Assembly (NCBI RefSeq): GCF_964355755.1
Contig: NC_092678.1
Span: forward strand, 5,242,922 to 5,306,921
Length of the DNA stretch: 64,000 nucleotides
Source: Antedon mediterranea
Lineage: Eukaryota > Echinodermata > Crinoidea > Comatulida > Antedonidae
Direction: 5' to 3'
Every line of letters begins with the position of its first letter. The first letter of the stretch is position 1. The notes under the pieces were generated by a model that had not been told where the DNA came from, made no database searches, and saw only the letters and a list, made by a program, of their open reading frames with translations. The position numbers were made by a program, and so were the translations under genes. Positions 34,551 through 64,000 of this stretch are shown here, one piece after another.

Positions 34551-35312
34551 TATATTTCGGTGTTTTTAAAAAAAAAAGGCCAAATTTCGACCGTATTTGT
34601 TGACTCACTGGTCACTATGTTATTAGATGATGTACAATATATCCTCATATTTAGCAATATTATTGCATAACAATTTTCAAAGATTGGTATTTGGGCCATT
34701 CTTTGAAAAAGTCCCTGTACAGGGATTTTTGTTAAAAAAGAATATTAAAAAATGAAATGGGAATACACTTAAAACACTGCAATTAGTCAAATAATATACA
34801 TAAAGCTTTTTGTAATTATGGTTTAATTAGAATTATATCAATATTTAATAAAATAAGCTAAATTCTTTAACTGATTGATTACAAGTGGTCAAGTATAAAG
34901 CACCAGTTTAGTGTGAAAAGAGTACCAAGATTTCTCTCAATCATACATTATTTTTTAAAAACAAACAACATAATTACAATAAGTACTTTAAAAAATGGGG
35001 TTATTTGTTGTAGTCAATTAAAAAGTATGGCATAGCATGTAACATAACATTTATGTTTGTTGCCATCTACAGTAAAAGTGAATAATTAAAACAGTACATT
35101 TATATCGCAATAATTACCATTCTCCATAGTGTTATAAACTAATACTACTAGTTAGAAGTCTAAAATATGTTGTTCAGTTGACTAATAACACAGTTTCTCC
35201 TAATTCTTTTATTAAGAACATTCTGTTGGGTAAAAGTATGTGTTTCTGCGGCGCGGTACTCATTTCATTCACGATATCTTTAATCCTAGATTGGATGACT
35301 GTAGCGTACGTC
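34551..35312. other. Muskelin 3' flank
   Basis: No gene is visible. A minus-strand AATAAA (plus-strand 35208-35213) about 100 bp past the muskelin stop codon is the likely polyadenylation signal. Confidence 0.45.
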
Positions 35313-54639
<19,327 letters not shown>

Positions 54640-55835
54640 ACGGACGATATTGTTGTGGTTGAACGCAAATTTAAACACAAACACTTTGTTTTACAAAGTT
54701 CGTTGAGCTAGGCCCACAACATCAACTCTGAAGCGCAATCAACTGTCAATTCTGGCGGTCGTGGCCGTGGTCGATTTTACTGATGTGAAGAGAATATTCA
54801 ATAAGACTGGCCTAGGAAAACATCTACATTACCCTTAGTTTATTTATGTTATAAATAATTTTTCGGTAATCAACACTGTAAATTAATTGTTATTATTCAG
54901 CACAGAGACTTTGCAACGAAAAAAAAAATGAATTTATGTGGTTTTTACCAAATAAAATACCGTAACCTACGCACACACATCAATCAAAATTAAACTCCAG
55001 TCTAGCGCCACCACACGTATGACACGCAAGAATCGTAAAAAAGTTCTTGTGTTTAGATGGTAACATTTTTCTATATACTAAATTTTTTTCACGCTGCTGC
55101 TCTAGCCCGCTACGTCCCATTAGGACTACTCAATCAGAAGCTAAAGCAAGCAGCAGTTATAGTTCTAAGGACAGACAGTTTTGTGAAAATGGAAACTCCA
55201 CTATGATTTATTGATTCCAGCTGCTACAGTAGACCCAAAAAACGGCTGGGAAAGAGTCTATTAGGACATGTCATGCTAAAATTACAAATCCCTATATTCA
55301 GTCAGTGTCAGATATTCATTGAATTATTATCGAAACAGTCCATTAAAGTTTGTGTTTGTAATAGGATACTTCACAATTGAAATATCTAGGGTGATGAAGT
55401 GACCCCCAGATTTGACCTTAGCAATAAAATTAACTAAAGTGACAGAAATTGAGTATTCACTTCTGTAACAAAAAAGTAATATTTATTCACATAAAAAATG
55501 AAAAGAAACCCAAAAACCATTGTCTGACAGACAATTTAAGTATTTGTTGCTTTAAATTACATTTTTTCAGGTAAAATAACTATCTATTATGTGACAATAA
55601 AATGACACATTCAAAAACATTTGAAATAAAAAATATTTTTCAATAAGCGAGCAGCGTTTTTTGTAAGAAATATTTCTTGTCGATTCTGGTTGTTGATAAT
55701 ACAGTACTTGTTAATTGGTGCTAAAGTTTATATTTCTATCTTGTGTCAATGATTTTGGGGATCTCCGATTTTGGAATAAAACTAAAGAAAAAACAAACAA
55801 CAAATTGCTTTCTAAAACTGAGAACAAATTTATTT
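54640..55835. other. Muskelin promoter side and intergenic DNA
   Basis: Bases 54640-54800 should hold the muskelin promoter. It has no TATA box and is slightly richer in G+C (GGCGGTCGTGGCCGTGG), as usual for a housekeeping gene. The rest is AT-rich without a gene. I see no canonical signal that fixes the 3' end of the Ly6-type gene. Confidence 0.4.
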
Positions 55836-56964
55836 TTATAAAATACATTTACGAATAACTGCAAGAAGCAAACAAACTAAAAGAGGAAATTTCAGGTTAC
55901 CGAAATGAGCATCAGAAGCGCCATTACATAAGTCTGTTTCACACGTACAAGCAAAAATTTCTTCGTACTCTGAACAGCCATTAGGAGTATCAAGAGCATA
56001 GCCACACCCACGTCCTGTCATTCCTCCAAAACGAGCTTTCTATAGACAAAGAAAAGTTTTGAACATTAACGTTGAACCAGAGGTGGTGCATCGATAATAC
56101 AAAAAAAATGTTATACATTTCGGATAAAGGCCGAATGTTTTACATACAATTTTCTAAGTAAAGTAGTTTATATCAGCTGCTGCTATACGAAAGTTGGAAA
56201 AGCTCTCGAAAAAATCCATTAAAACAGTAAAAAGCATTATTGATTAATAATTTTCCTGAAGATAAATTAATGTTAAAGTTCGAAATATAGAATAATGGCT
56301 TGCCTCAAACTCACCATTTTTTCGTAGTTTATTATCATTATTAATATTAACAGTAATTATAATAAATATACAATAAATGAACGTTGATAAACATTTTCTT
56401 AGTTCTCTTTTCTTTTAGTTTTTTGTGGGAGAGCATTTTTTTATTTTGTATGGGCAAAACCAGATACTTACAGAGCATACTCGGCCATCTTCACACGTCA
56501 TCAGTGGTTTACCAGTAGGATCAAAATTGCTACTACCACAACCTGTGTAACTAAAGCTGTCACAGGAATAACATACAATGCCATTGGCTAAAAACACAAA
56601 ACGTACGGAATTAATATGTTTTTGTGTGAATATTAATAAGTAACTTTAGTACTACTACTAGTAGGCCTAGGCCTAGGTCTATATTTTTGTTTTACTTCAT
56701 TATTGTAATATTTTATTTTAAACAACAATATAGGCTAGATAGTGAATATTATTAGTAGTAGTATTATTAGTTAGGCCTACATAATAAACACATAGGCCTA
56801 GGCCTATTTAATTTATTGTAAAGGTATTTAAAATGAATATTCTGATTAATAATCATAACATTATTATATATATATATATACCCTGATGCATTACCTCTTC
56901 GAGATAACATCAATATTAACGATGAGATCAGCAAAAGTAAAACAATCGGTTTTGTATTCATCAT
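55836..56964 (-). CDS. Ly6/uPAR-type GPI-anchored surface protein
   Basis: Three coding exons (56895-56964, 56472-56587, 55836-56039) give 129 residues. Residues 1 to about 26 are a signal peptide (MMNTKPIVLLLLISSLILML). The mature part starts NGIVCYSCDSFSYTGC and ends the three-finger domain with ACTCETDLCNG, the CN-terminated Ly6 signature. Cysteines follow the LU-domain order. A small spacer (ASDAHFGN) and a hydrophobic tail (FPLLVCLLLAVI) fit a GPI-attachment signal. The exon plan (signal; first half; second half plus tail) is that of Ly6 genes. A non-coding exon ending at 57424 (AAC/gtaag) and an acceptor just before the ATG (ttttag) suggest a 5' intron. I cannot assign an orthologue or ligand. 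Confidence 0.8.
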
Positions 56965-57423
56965 CAAAAAATCCTAAAATTATTATTATTTATATTTTAA
57001 TTTGAGTACCTATATTGGTATTGTTCTGTATACACGTACAGTAATTTAAATAATGTCGTTATTAGTCGAGCCCCCGGCCGAGCCTAAGCTAACTTGACTC
57101 AGTTTATATATAAAGAAAACTATCAAACCAGAATACATAAAACGAAAAATGAGTCGTCGTTTGATTGTGTACGTATTACATGTTATGCACTTTTTAGGGG
57201 ACACCCCCACCACCAACAAAGCGCACCCACTGTGACTTCACCCCCAACCCGCGCGCGCCGGCGGCAGCAGGGTGTGCGAGAAGCTTTCTAGATGTCGGAA
57301 GAAGATAGGCTTATATGGCATGGGCTACACCAAAAAAAGTGGTTACCTAGTAGGTGCAATTGAACATAATTAATAAATATAAAGATCTTGTCAATTCATA
57401 TTGTCAATAAATAGTGTACTTAC

Positions 57424-57500
57424 GTTATACCACTGAAATAAATAAAACAGTTTTCAGCTCGCTCTGATCGACTCTCTGCTGGTGGTTTCCTTGCAATTGA
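57424..57500 (-). promoter_or_regulatory. Putative 5' non-coding exon of the Ly6-type gene
   Basis: The minus strand has a consensus donor (AAC/gtaagt) with exon end at 57424. Just upstream, 57480-57570 is CpG-rich (GTACGTCGTGCGTACGTTAC) with palindromic segments and could be the core promoter. No TATA box is seen. Confidence 0.35.
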
Positions 57501-57559
57501 ATGCGCATCGTACGTCGTGCGTACGTTACGCGCGAGACACGCAAAATATTATACGTACG

Positions 57560-58460
57560 CGTTACCACCACAAAACACACAGGCGCGGCCCTGGGTGGTG
57601 GATAACCGGAAATAACCAGGCCAGCTGCTAACCACACCTTTGTTTTTACAAACAAACATTTCCAATATGAAGAACGTATTTCACAAACAGAAATGTTTTT
57701 TTTCTACATAAACGAACACATTTGTGAACCAAAAAGTCTTTGTTACACCGTGACGCGCCATACTCGATTTAAAAAAAAAATCAGCCAACACAAATACTGT
57801 ATAGACAATTTCGAATTATAATACAAAAACGACATTTATTTTTCAAGTAGAGATAAATATGTCAATATTAACATTCAATATTTGAAAATAAATATATGTT
57901 TACTCAAAAGAAACTTCGAAAGGCTTAGTCTTTATCGTTTAGAATTCAGTTTATAAAACACCTATTTATTGTCAACTAAACTAAATTCAATATTTCAATT
58001 AAATTAAAAGATATTCTGTAGTATATTAAATTAAAATGTATGTATAACAATAAAACATATTCCTTTCGTGCCGGTTTGAACACCATACAAATCGTATTCT
58101 AGTTTTGTTAGGCACTGTGAATGTTATCACCTCCATTTTATTTCAGATTAAAACCATCTTATTTTGTTCTTAAATTATTCTTTTATTATATAATATCTAC
58201 CATATATAGAATAAATAAGGTTTCTCTGTTTTTTTTTAATTATTTGGCGTCTCCTATTTCAGGGTTTACCATTAAATACTACTGAATTAGATAAATAATA
58301 AAATATTAAAACACATTGATGCAAAATATATGAAGTACTGTTATTTGACATTTTGAAATGAGATGTCATTGATAAAACCTTTACTTTCGCATACCAATCA
58401 TTGATAGATATAGAATTCACCTAAAAACTCTTTGTGCAATCTTGGTTACATTATGCAAGT
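57560..58460. other. Intergenic AT-rich DNA
   Basis: No gene, RNA or repeat is recognisable between the Ly6-type promoter region and the 23-bp minisatellite. Confidence 0.4.
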
Positions 58461-58479
58461 TCTAATGACTTAAAAACTA

Positions 58480-59795
58480 GTTAGGTACCACTTGGTATGC
58501 AAGTTAGTTACCACCTGGTACGCAAGTTAGATACCACCTGGTATACAAGTTAGTTACCACTTTGTACTTAAGTTCGCTACCATCTGGTACTTAAATTTGC
58601 TACCACCTGGTACTTAAGTTAGCTACCACATGGTACGCAAGTTAGTTACCATCTGGTATCTTTAATTAGATACCACCTGGTACTCAAGTTAGCTACCACC
58701 TGGTACGCAAGTTAGCTACATCTGGTACGCAAGTTAGCTACCATCTGGTACGCAAGTTAGCTACCACCTGGTATGCACGTTAGATACCATCTGGTACTCA
58801 AGTTAGGTACCACCTGGTACTCGAGTTCGCTACCATCTGGTACGCAAGTTAGCTACCACCTGGTACGCAAGTTAGCTACCACCTGGTACGCAAGTTAGTT
58901 ACCATCTGGTATCTTTAATTAGATACCACCTGGTACTCAAGTTAGCTATCACCTGGTACGCAAGTTAGCTACATCTGGTACGCAAGTTAGCTACCATCTG
59001 GTACGCAAGTTAGCTACCACCTGGTATGCACGTTAGATACCATCTGGTACTCAAGTTAGGTACCACCTGGTACTCGAGTTCGCTACCATCTGGTACACAA
59101 GTTAGCTACCACCTAGTACGCAAGTTAGCTACCACCTGGTACGCAAGTTAGCTACCATCTGGTACGCAAGTTAGCTACCACCTGGTATGCACGTTAGATA
59201 CCATCTGGTACTCAAGTTAGGTACCACCTGGTACTCGAGTTCGCTACCATCTGGTACACAAGTTAGCTACCACCTAGTACGCAAGTTAGCTACCACCTGG
59301 TACGCAAGTTAGCTACCACCTGGTACGCAATAGCTACCAACTAGTACGCAAGTTAGCTACCACCTGGTACGCAAGTTAGCTACCACCTGGTATGCAAGTT
59401 AGATACCATCTGGTACTCAAGTTAGGTACCACCTGGTACTCGAGTTCGCTACCACCTGGTACGCAAGTTAGCTACCACCTGGTACTCAAGTTAGCTACCA
59501 TCTGGTACTCGAGTTAGGTACCACCTGGTACTCGAGTTCGCTACCACCTGGTACGCAAGTTAGTTACCATCTGGTACTCAAGTTAGGTACCGCCTGGTAC
59601 TCGTGTTCGCTACCACCTGGTATGCAAGTTAGATACCATCTGGTACTCAAGTTAGGTACCACCTGGTACTCGTGTTCGCTACCACCTGGTATGCAAGTTA
59701 GATACCATCTGGTACTCAAGTTAGGTACCACCTGGTACTCGAGTTCGCTACCATCTGGTACTCAAGTTAGCTACCACCTGGTATGTCAGTTCCAA
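58480..59795. repeat. 23-bp minisatellite, about 57 copies, at the HDAC6 3' end
   Basis: The unit is GTTAGCTACCACCTGGTACG plus CAA, with variants (ACC/ATC, GCAA/TCAA/TCGA) arranged in repeated blocks of about 230 bp. The first unit on the minus strand contains the HDAC6 stop codon, so the array forms the start of the 3' UTR. Confidence 0.95.
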
Positions 59796-62700
59796 ACTTA
59801 CTTATGTGTGCAGCTCGCTTCATTGGGATTATAATCTAAAAATGTAAAAAATAAGAAATAATTGTTAAAATGATTCTAATTACTCTACATAGTTATTGAA
59901 TTTATTTATTTTTATACTGGATGACCTCTTCAGTCAACGACTGGTCTTTCAGAGGGCCCAATTATGATCAGTGGCTAACCCCCTACTCGTTTCGAAAGAT
60001 GTAATAGGGTCTTTAAAGTGCACACAAGCCAGATGTGTACACTGGACCTATGGTTTATAGTCCATATCCGAAAAGCCTTGTTCTACCACCAGAACCATGA
60101 AGCGAGTGAGCCTCGAACCTTGACGATGTTATGCCTACGTAATTATGGTTCCACTTTCTTAACCGCTCAGCCACTGTTTTTGGGAGAATAGAGTGTAACT
60201 TACCCCATTATGTACATAAGAATCGCATTCATAACACCAGACTGAAAGATCTGCATAACTTAGAACTAAGCAGTGGCCACTCACAACACCATGTTTTACC
60301 ATGTGAGACTCAACATATCGTCCACAAAGAACCTAAGAAAAGACAATACAAGATTGTTGCCTGGAATTATAGAAGGGCTTTCGAAAGAATCAGGATTAGA
60401 CTGAGCAATAGTTAATACAATAGAAAGCAGGCCTGAACAACAGTACAAGAGCTGTCTCTTATCGTATAGATAGTATAGCATAACAGTGTGTTAAGGGTAC
60501 ACACATCTTCATATTAAAATATTATGCAAAAGTCTTCATACCATGTAACAGTGCAGACACACCCAATTTTCTTTGCTATCTCCACATTCAAAACATGGTT
60601 CATCAGCGTGAAGCCCGCCTTCGGGCAAAGCAGTAACACCTTCTAGATGTGGACACCATGTTAGTGGCACTACTGCGTACATCTGCATCTGCAATATGAA
60701 ATACATAAACATTTAGAGATCCTCTACTAAAGGATTAAATGTTCTACTAACAGATCTACAGCAAACTAATTTGTACATTCTGGCTTTTGAAATCTAATTT
60801 TGTTAAAACTCACATTTTCTCCAAGAATGTCCGTCATGGCTCCAATGGTTCCAGGCTGCTGAGCAACACCACCTACAGCTCCAATGGCATCTTCCGATAC
60901 CTTTACATTGTCATTCGGTTGCGTCTTGTGAAAGACATTGCCAGAACCTCGACCTTTGACCGCTTCAGGAGACTGTATATCCGAAGAACAAGAGTGGAAA
61001 CTTTCATCAGGACACGCGCTGTTGGATGAGATTGACATCTCAGATGTAGACTGGATGAGGTCATCCACAGAGGTACTGCTGGCTGCAGATGCTCTGGTGG
61101 ATGGCTTGGCGGTAGCATCACCATTGCCTCCACTCTCTGATTGGCTGGGAAAAAAAAATGTATATACACAACCAAATTCATGGAGGATTGGAGTTTCTAA
61201 TTCAATATTGTAGTACAATTACAGTACGAAATCCGAAGTATAGTCATTATCTCGGAACCATTCTATAGTCACCACCAGGTAGGCTTACTTCACCAAGGCT
61301 TCTATGAATGGATGACGAGTTGGGAGCAGGAACGCTAGTAGACCAAACCCAGTACCATTTTGATTAATATTATGCAGGAAATACCTCATGACACAACCAA
61401 ATTCACAAGTGGAATTTCTTATTCAATACTGCAGTACAATTACAGTACGTTACATTACTGCTATAAATCTAAGTTACTGCAGTAACCAATCCAATAACAA
61501 AACATGAATATTTACCTGTCTTTTGTGACTACTGGCAGTGGTCCTGAAAAAAAATGCATTGTTTAAAATTAAAGAACAATTCGATTAAAAGATAAAGAAT
61601 GTTTCTACAAATTTACTTGAACAAACTTTCCTTATTAAAACCTCTATTTTCATAGTTGTTCATTGATCATTTAGGAATCCAGCAAGTTAACAATCTACAG
61701 CAACAAAAGTGCTGTTTAAACAAGAGTAAGAGAAGACTTACTTATAAACTGAAGACATTTCCAATAAGGCTTATGGCACTGAATAGTGCTGTGTATGGAC
61801 GCAACAGCTTGCATGTTGGCTGGCTTGGCAGAAGTGAGTACAGGGGTAGGATCACCTAACAATGTTTGGGTACATTGTGCCATTGATTTGGAAATTGATG
61901 ATAAGTTGTAACCACCCTAAGAAATAAATAAAAATGTATTTCAACTAAAACTTTTTTAGTTTAATGTCCTTTACCCTGTGTAAGTAACAAAGCTCGTTTT
62001 ATGGCAATCATACAGTATCAGAGCCGTCCCCTTGAAAGCTTCACTACCCCTCATTTTTTTAAAATATTAGATTTTCCAAAACCTTCAATTTTCAGTAATA
62101 CAATTGATAGCAAACATATTGTACCTCTAATACAACGATAACATGTCCATTGGCTAAGCTGCTTAGCATGTGAGTCATTTGGCCATAACATTCAGGGTTC
62201 ACAAGATATCCACCCTAAGCGGAAAATATATTGAAAAAAATGAGAAATATTAGTACATATTTGAAGCTCTGTCTACACTTTTAAACTTTATGTGACAAAA
62301 AATGTGAAGTGACCATATGTGGACATTGTGATATCACTACCATATTTGGGCACATCATATTTTGTTGTCTCATAAGTTTGATAGTGTAGACAGAGCTTTA
62401 GAAACATTCTGGCTTGTTTATAAAAGGGCAAAATGTACAACATTGATTGAGGACATTGTCACAAACTGAACAGTTTATATTAAACAATCCCCAGAACTTT
62501 ATTTTCACACTTACCAATGGATCTCCCAAGGCAGCATCAAAGCCTGCAGATACAAAGACCAAGTCAGGAGCATACTAGAAAAGGAGGAAATACACACAGA
62601 TAAACAGTGGTCTTATAGTATAATACTTGTCCTGTAAGCAAGTGATCAGGGGACCGAATCCAACAGTTATTCGTTAGTTACCGAGTTGTTTGATATCATT

Positions 62701-63354
62701 AATATGTATAAAAAATGAGCAACGCTTTTCCAGAATCATTTTTTTGTGTTATTACACGTTATACACACAAGTTGACCTTTGAAATTTCAAAATGTGTGCT
62801 ACACTTTGTTCTGGTAGTATACGAAGCACTGGATGGGGTTCACATGTATTTTTCTAGGCATGAACAGCTTACCTCATAGGCTACAGGCATGATGATTTTC
62901 TGAAAGGCTGCTAAATACTCAGCATCTCCCATTTTAGCCTAAAAAATATTGATACAAAAAATGTAACTACGTTTAAATTATATCCTGGAATTCAATAAGC
63001 ACCAACCCGCAATAATTGGGGGCTTTTCAATTTGTGATGACCTATGGCCTATCTAGGTCAGGTTAAATGATGCCGCAGCTCGTCACCTGGACTTTGTCGA
63101 GGTGGGGAGCGAAGAAACACAATGCAAATTGAAAGCTTTCCGAATATTAAAGTCTTACCCAATTCCAAGCAATGTTAATGTTAAACCCAGCTCCTTTATC
63201 TAGTCCAACTTTATCAGGCTCAGCTCTACTGGAAGCTGGAAAGAACGCTCCTTCATCATAACGATGCAGAGAAATATACAACACACTCGGGTCCTTGTCA
63301 AACATGTTTTGAGTACCGTTACCATGGTGAATGTCCCAATCAACAATTAACACC
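59767..63354 (-). CDS. HDAC6: Histone deacetylase 6, C-terminal part (partial; 5' end outside window)
   Basis: Ten exons join in frame to about 430 residues: 63159-63354, 62873-62938, 62515-62574, 62125-62214, 61742-61916, 61516-61543, 60814-61144, 60542-60688, 60204-60332 and 59767-59835. The first five are the second deacetylase domain: [12 protein letters not shown] (zinc-ligand Asp and His), [11 protein letters not shown] (third ligand Asp), and LEGGYN (catalytic Tyr). A Ser-rich linker of about 120 residues follows, shorter than in human and without its tetradecapeptide repeats. Then comes the ZnF-UBP domain ([43 protein letters not shown]), keeping the residues that grip the ubiquitin C-terminus. 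The end [10 protein letters not shown] matches the human KFGEDMP tail. HDAC6 deacetylates tubulin and other cytoplasmic proteins and links ubiquitinated aggregates to dynein. HDAC10 is excluded by the ZnF-UBP. Confidence 0.95.
59945..60176 (-). mobile_element. tRNA-derived SINE in HDAC6 intron
   Basis: On the minus strand it begins GTGGCTGAGCGGTTAAGAAA (A box of a Leu/Ser-type tRNA) and has the B box GGTTCGAGGCTC. The body follows (CATGGTTCTGGTGGTAGAAC, TAAAGACCCTATTACATC), and it ends near a TATAAAAATAAATAAATTC tail. It lies in the last HDAC6 intron. Confidence 0.7.
62264..62402. mobile_element. MITE, family 2, in HDAC6 intron
   Basis: GAAGCTCTGTCTACACTTTT at the left and TTTGATAGTGTAGACAGAGC at the right are inverted. 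It is the most compact family copy (about 139 bp), without tandem internal units. Confidence 0.8.
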
Positions 63355-63519
63355 CTTTAAAATATATAAAATACAATGAAAGGATGAAAAAAAAAATGAA
63401 TACGTGAGGTAAATAAGTGAAATGAGAAGATTGAGGAAGAAACTGCAAAATGTAAAGAGCAATAGCCTGTCACAGACATATTAATGTACTGTTTTTAGCC
63501 GGTCACCTTCAGCAGACTA

Positions 63520-64000
63520 GGTTCTTTTTTCAGCCGTTTGTTTGTATCTTTCTTTGATTCATTTTTTCTTTGTATCTTTTTTCTTTGTTTTTATCTTTCC
63601 TTTTTTCTGTTATTGTTTTTATCTTTCCTTCTTTCTATCTTTCCTTCTTTCTTTCTTTGTATTTTTCTTTCTTTGTTTTTATCTTTCCTTCTTTCTATCT
63701 TGCCTTCTTTCTTTCTTCGTATCTTTCTTTTTTTGTTTTATCTTTCCTTCTTTCTTTTTTTGTTTTTATCTTTCCTTCTTTCTATCTTTCCTTCTTTCTT
63801 TTTTCGTATCTTTCTTTTTTTGTTTTATCTTTCCTTCTTTCTTTCTTTGTTTTTATCTTTCCTTCTTTCTTTGTTTTTATCTTTCCTTCTTTCTTTTTTT
63901 GTTTTTATCTTTCTTTCTTTCTTTTTATCCTTCCTTCTTTGTATCTTTCTTTCTTTGTTTTATTTTTCCTTCTTTCTTTCTTTGTTTTTATCTTTCCTTC
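63520..64000. repeat. Pyrimidine-rich (CTTT)n microsatellite
   Basis: Imperfect CTTTCTTTCTTTG and TTTTTATCTTTCCTTCTTTC repeats run to the window edge inside an HDAC6 intron. On the gene (minus) strand it is purine-rich. Confidence 0.9.

Noticed and set aside
60787-61213. Plus-strand and alternative-frame ORFs of 80-92 residues
   Set aside because: They are shadows of the HDAC6 linker exon at 60814-61144, whose frame is fixed by splice phase on both sides.

Overview
The window is nuclear DNA from an animal: AT-rich, with GT-AG introns, abundant minisatellites, MITEs and tRNA-derived SINEs. It holds muskelin and HDAC6 orthologues. The recurrent 'taggcctac' tracts, gene content and repeat style suggest a marine invertebrate deuterostome, most likely an echinoderm (crinoid or sea cucumber). 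That taxon is inferred, not proven. All five recognisable genes lie on the minus strand. I joined their exons by hand from splice consensus, intron phase and homology.

Left part (0.9-16 kb): two previously unlabelled small secreted-protein genes, called A and B here. Both have a 58-nt signal-peptide exon, only phase-1 introns, six-cysteine EGF exons and a short last exon predicted to be an amphipathic helix. Gene A (870-2773) encodes 219 aa with four EGF domains; three of them are preceded by a Lys-Arg linker, and the exon-intron unit is freshly duplicated every 361-379 bp. Gene B (11199-15560) encodes 157 aa with one EGF domain, followed by three mini-exons that each encode a VVF(N/E)EA core flanked by dibasic sites. 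These mini-exons sit in about 0.75-kb tandem genomic repeats. Both proteins look like multi-copy peptide precursors. A 5.3-kb, 44-bp satellite (about 120 copies) lies between the two genes.

Middle (16-35 kb): I see no convincing protein gene, only a possible LINE fragment. The stretch is a repeat landscape: a 300-bp tandem repeat, 51-bp, 12-bp and 21-bp minisatellites, and a striking cluster of tRNA-like sequences. That cluster has four dispersed members, then 18 tandem copies of a 158-bp tRNA-derived unit.

Right part (35-64 kb): a complete 18-exon muskelin gene (MKLN1 orthologue, 736 aa, 35313-54639) with large repeat-filled introns, including a 2.53-kb tandem duplication and 69-bp and 75-bp minisatellites. 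Next comes a three-coding-exon Ly6/uPAR-type GPI-anchored protein (55836-56964). Last is the 3' half of HDAC6 (59767 to beyond 63354), covering the second deacetylase domain, a linker and the ZnF-UBP domain. Its last codons and stop lie in the first unit of a 1.3-kb, 23-bp minisatellite. Muskelin (a CTLH E3-ligase subunit) and HDAC6 (a ubiquitin-binding deacetylase) are ordinary housekeeping genes. The A/B pair is the best candidate here for an undescribed system.
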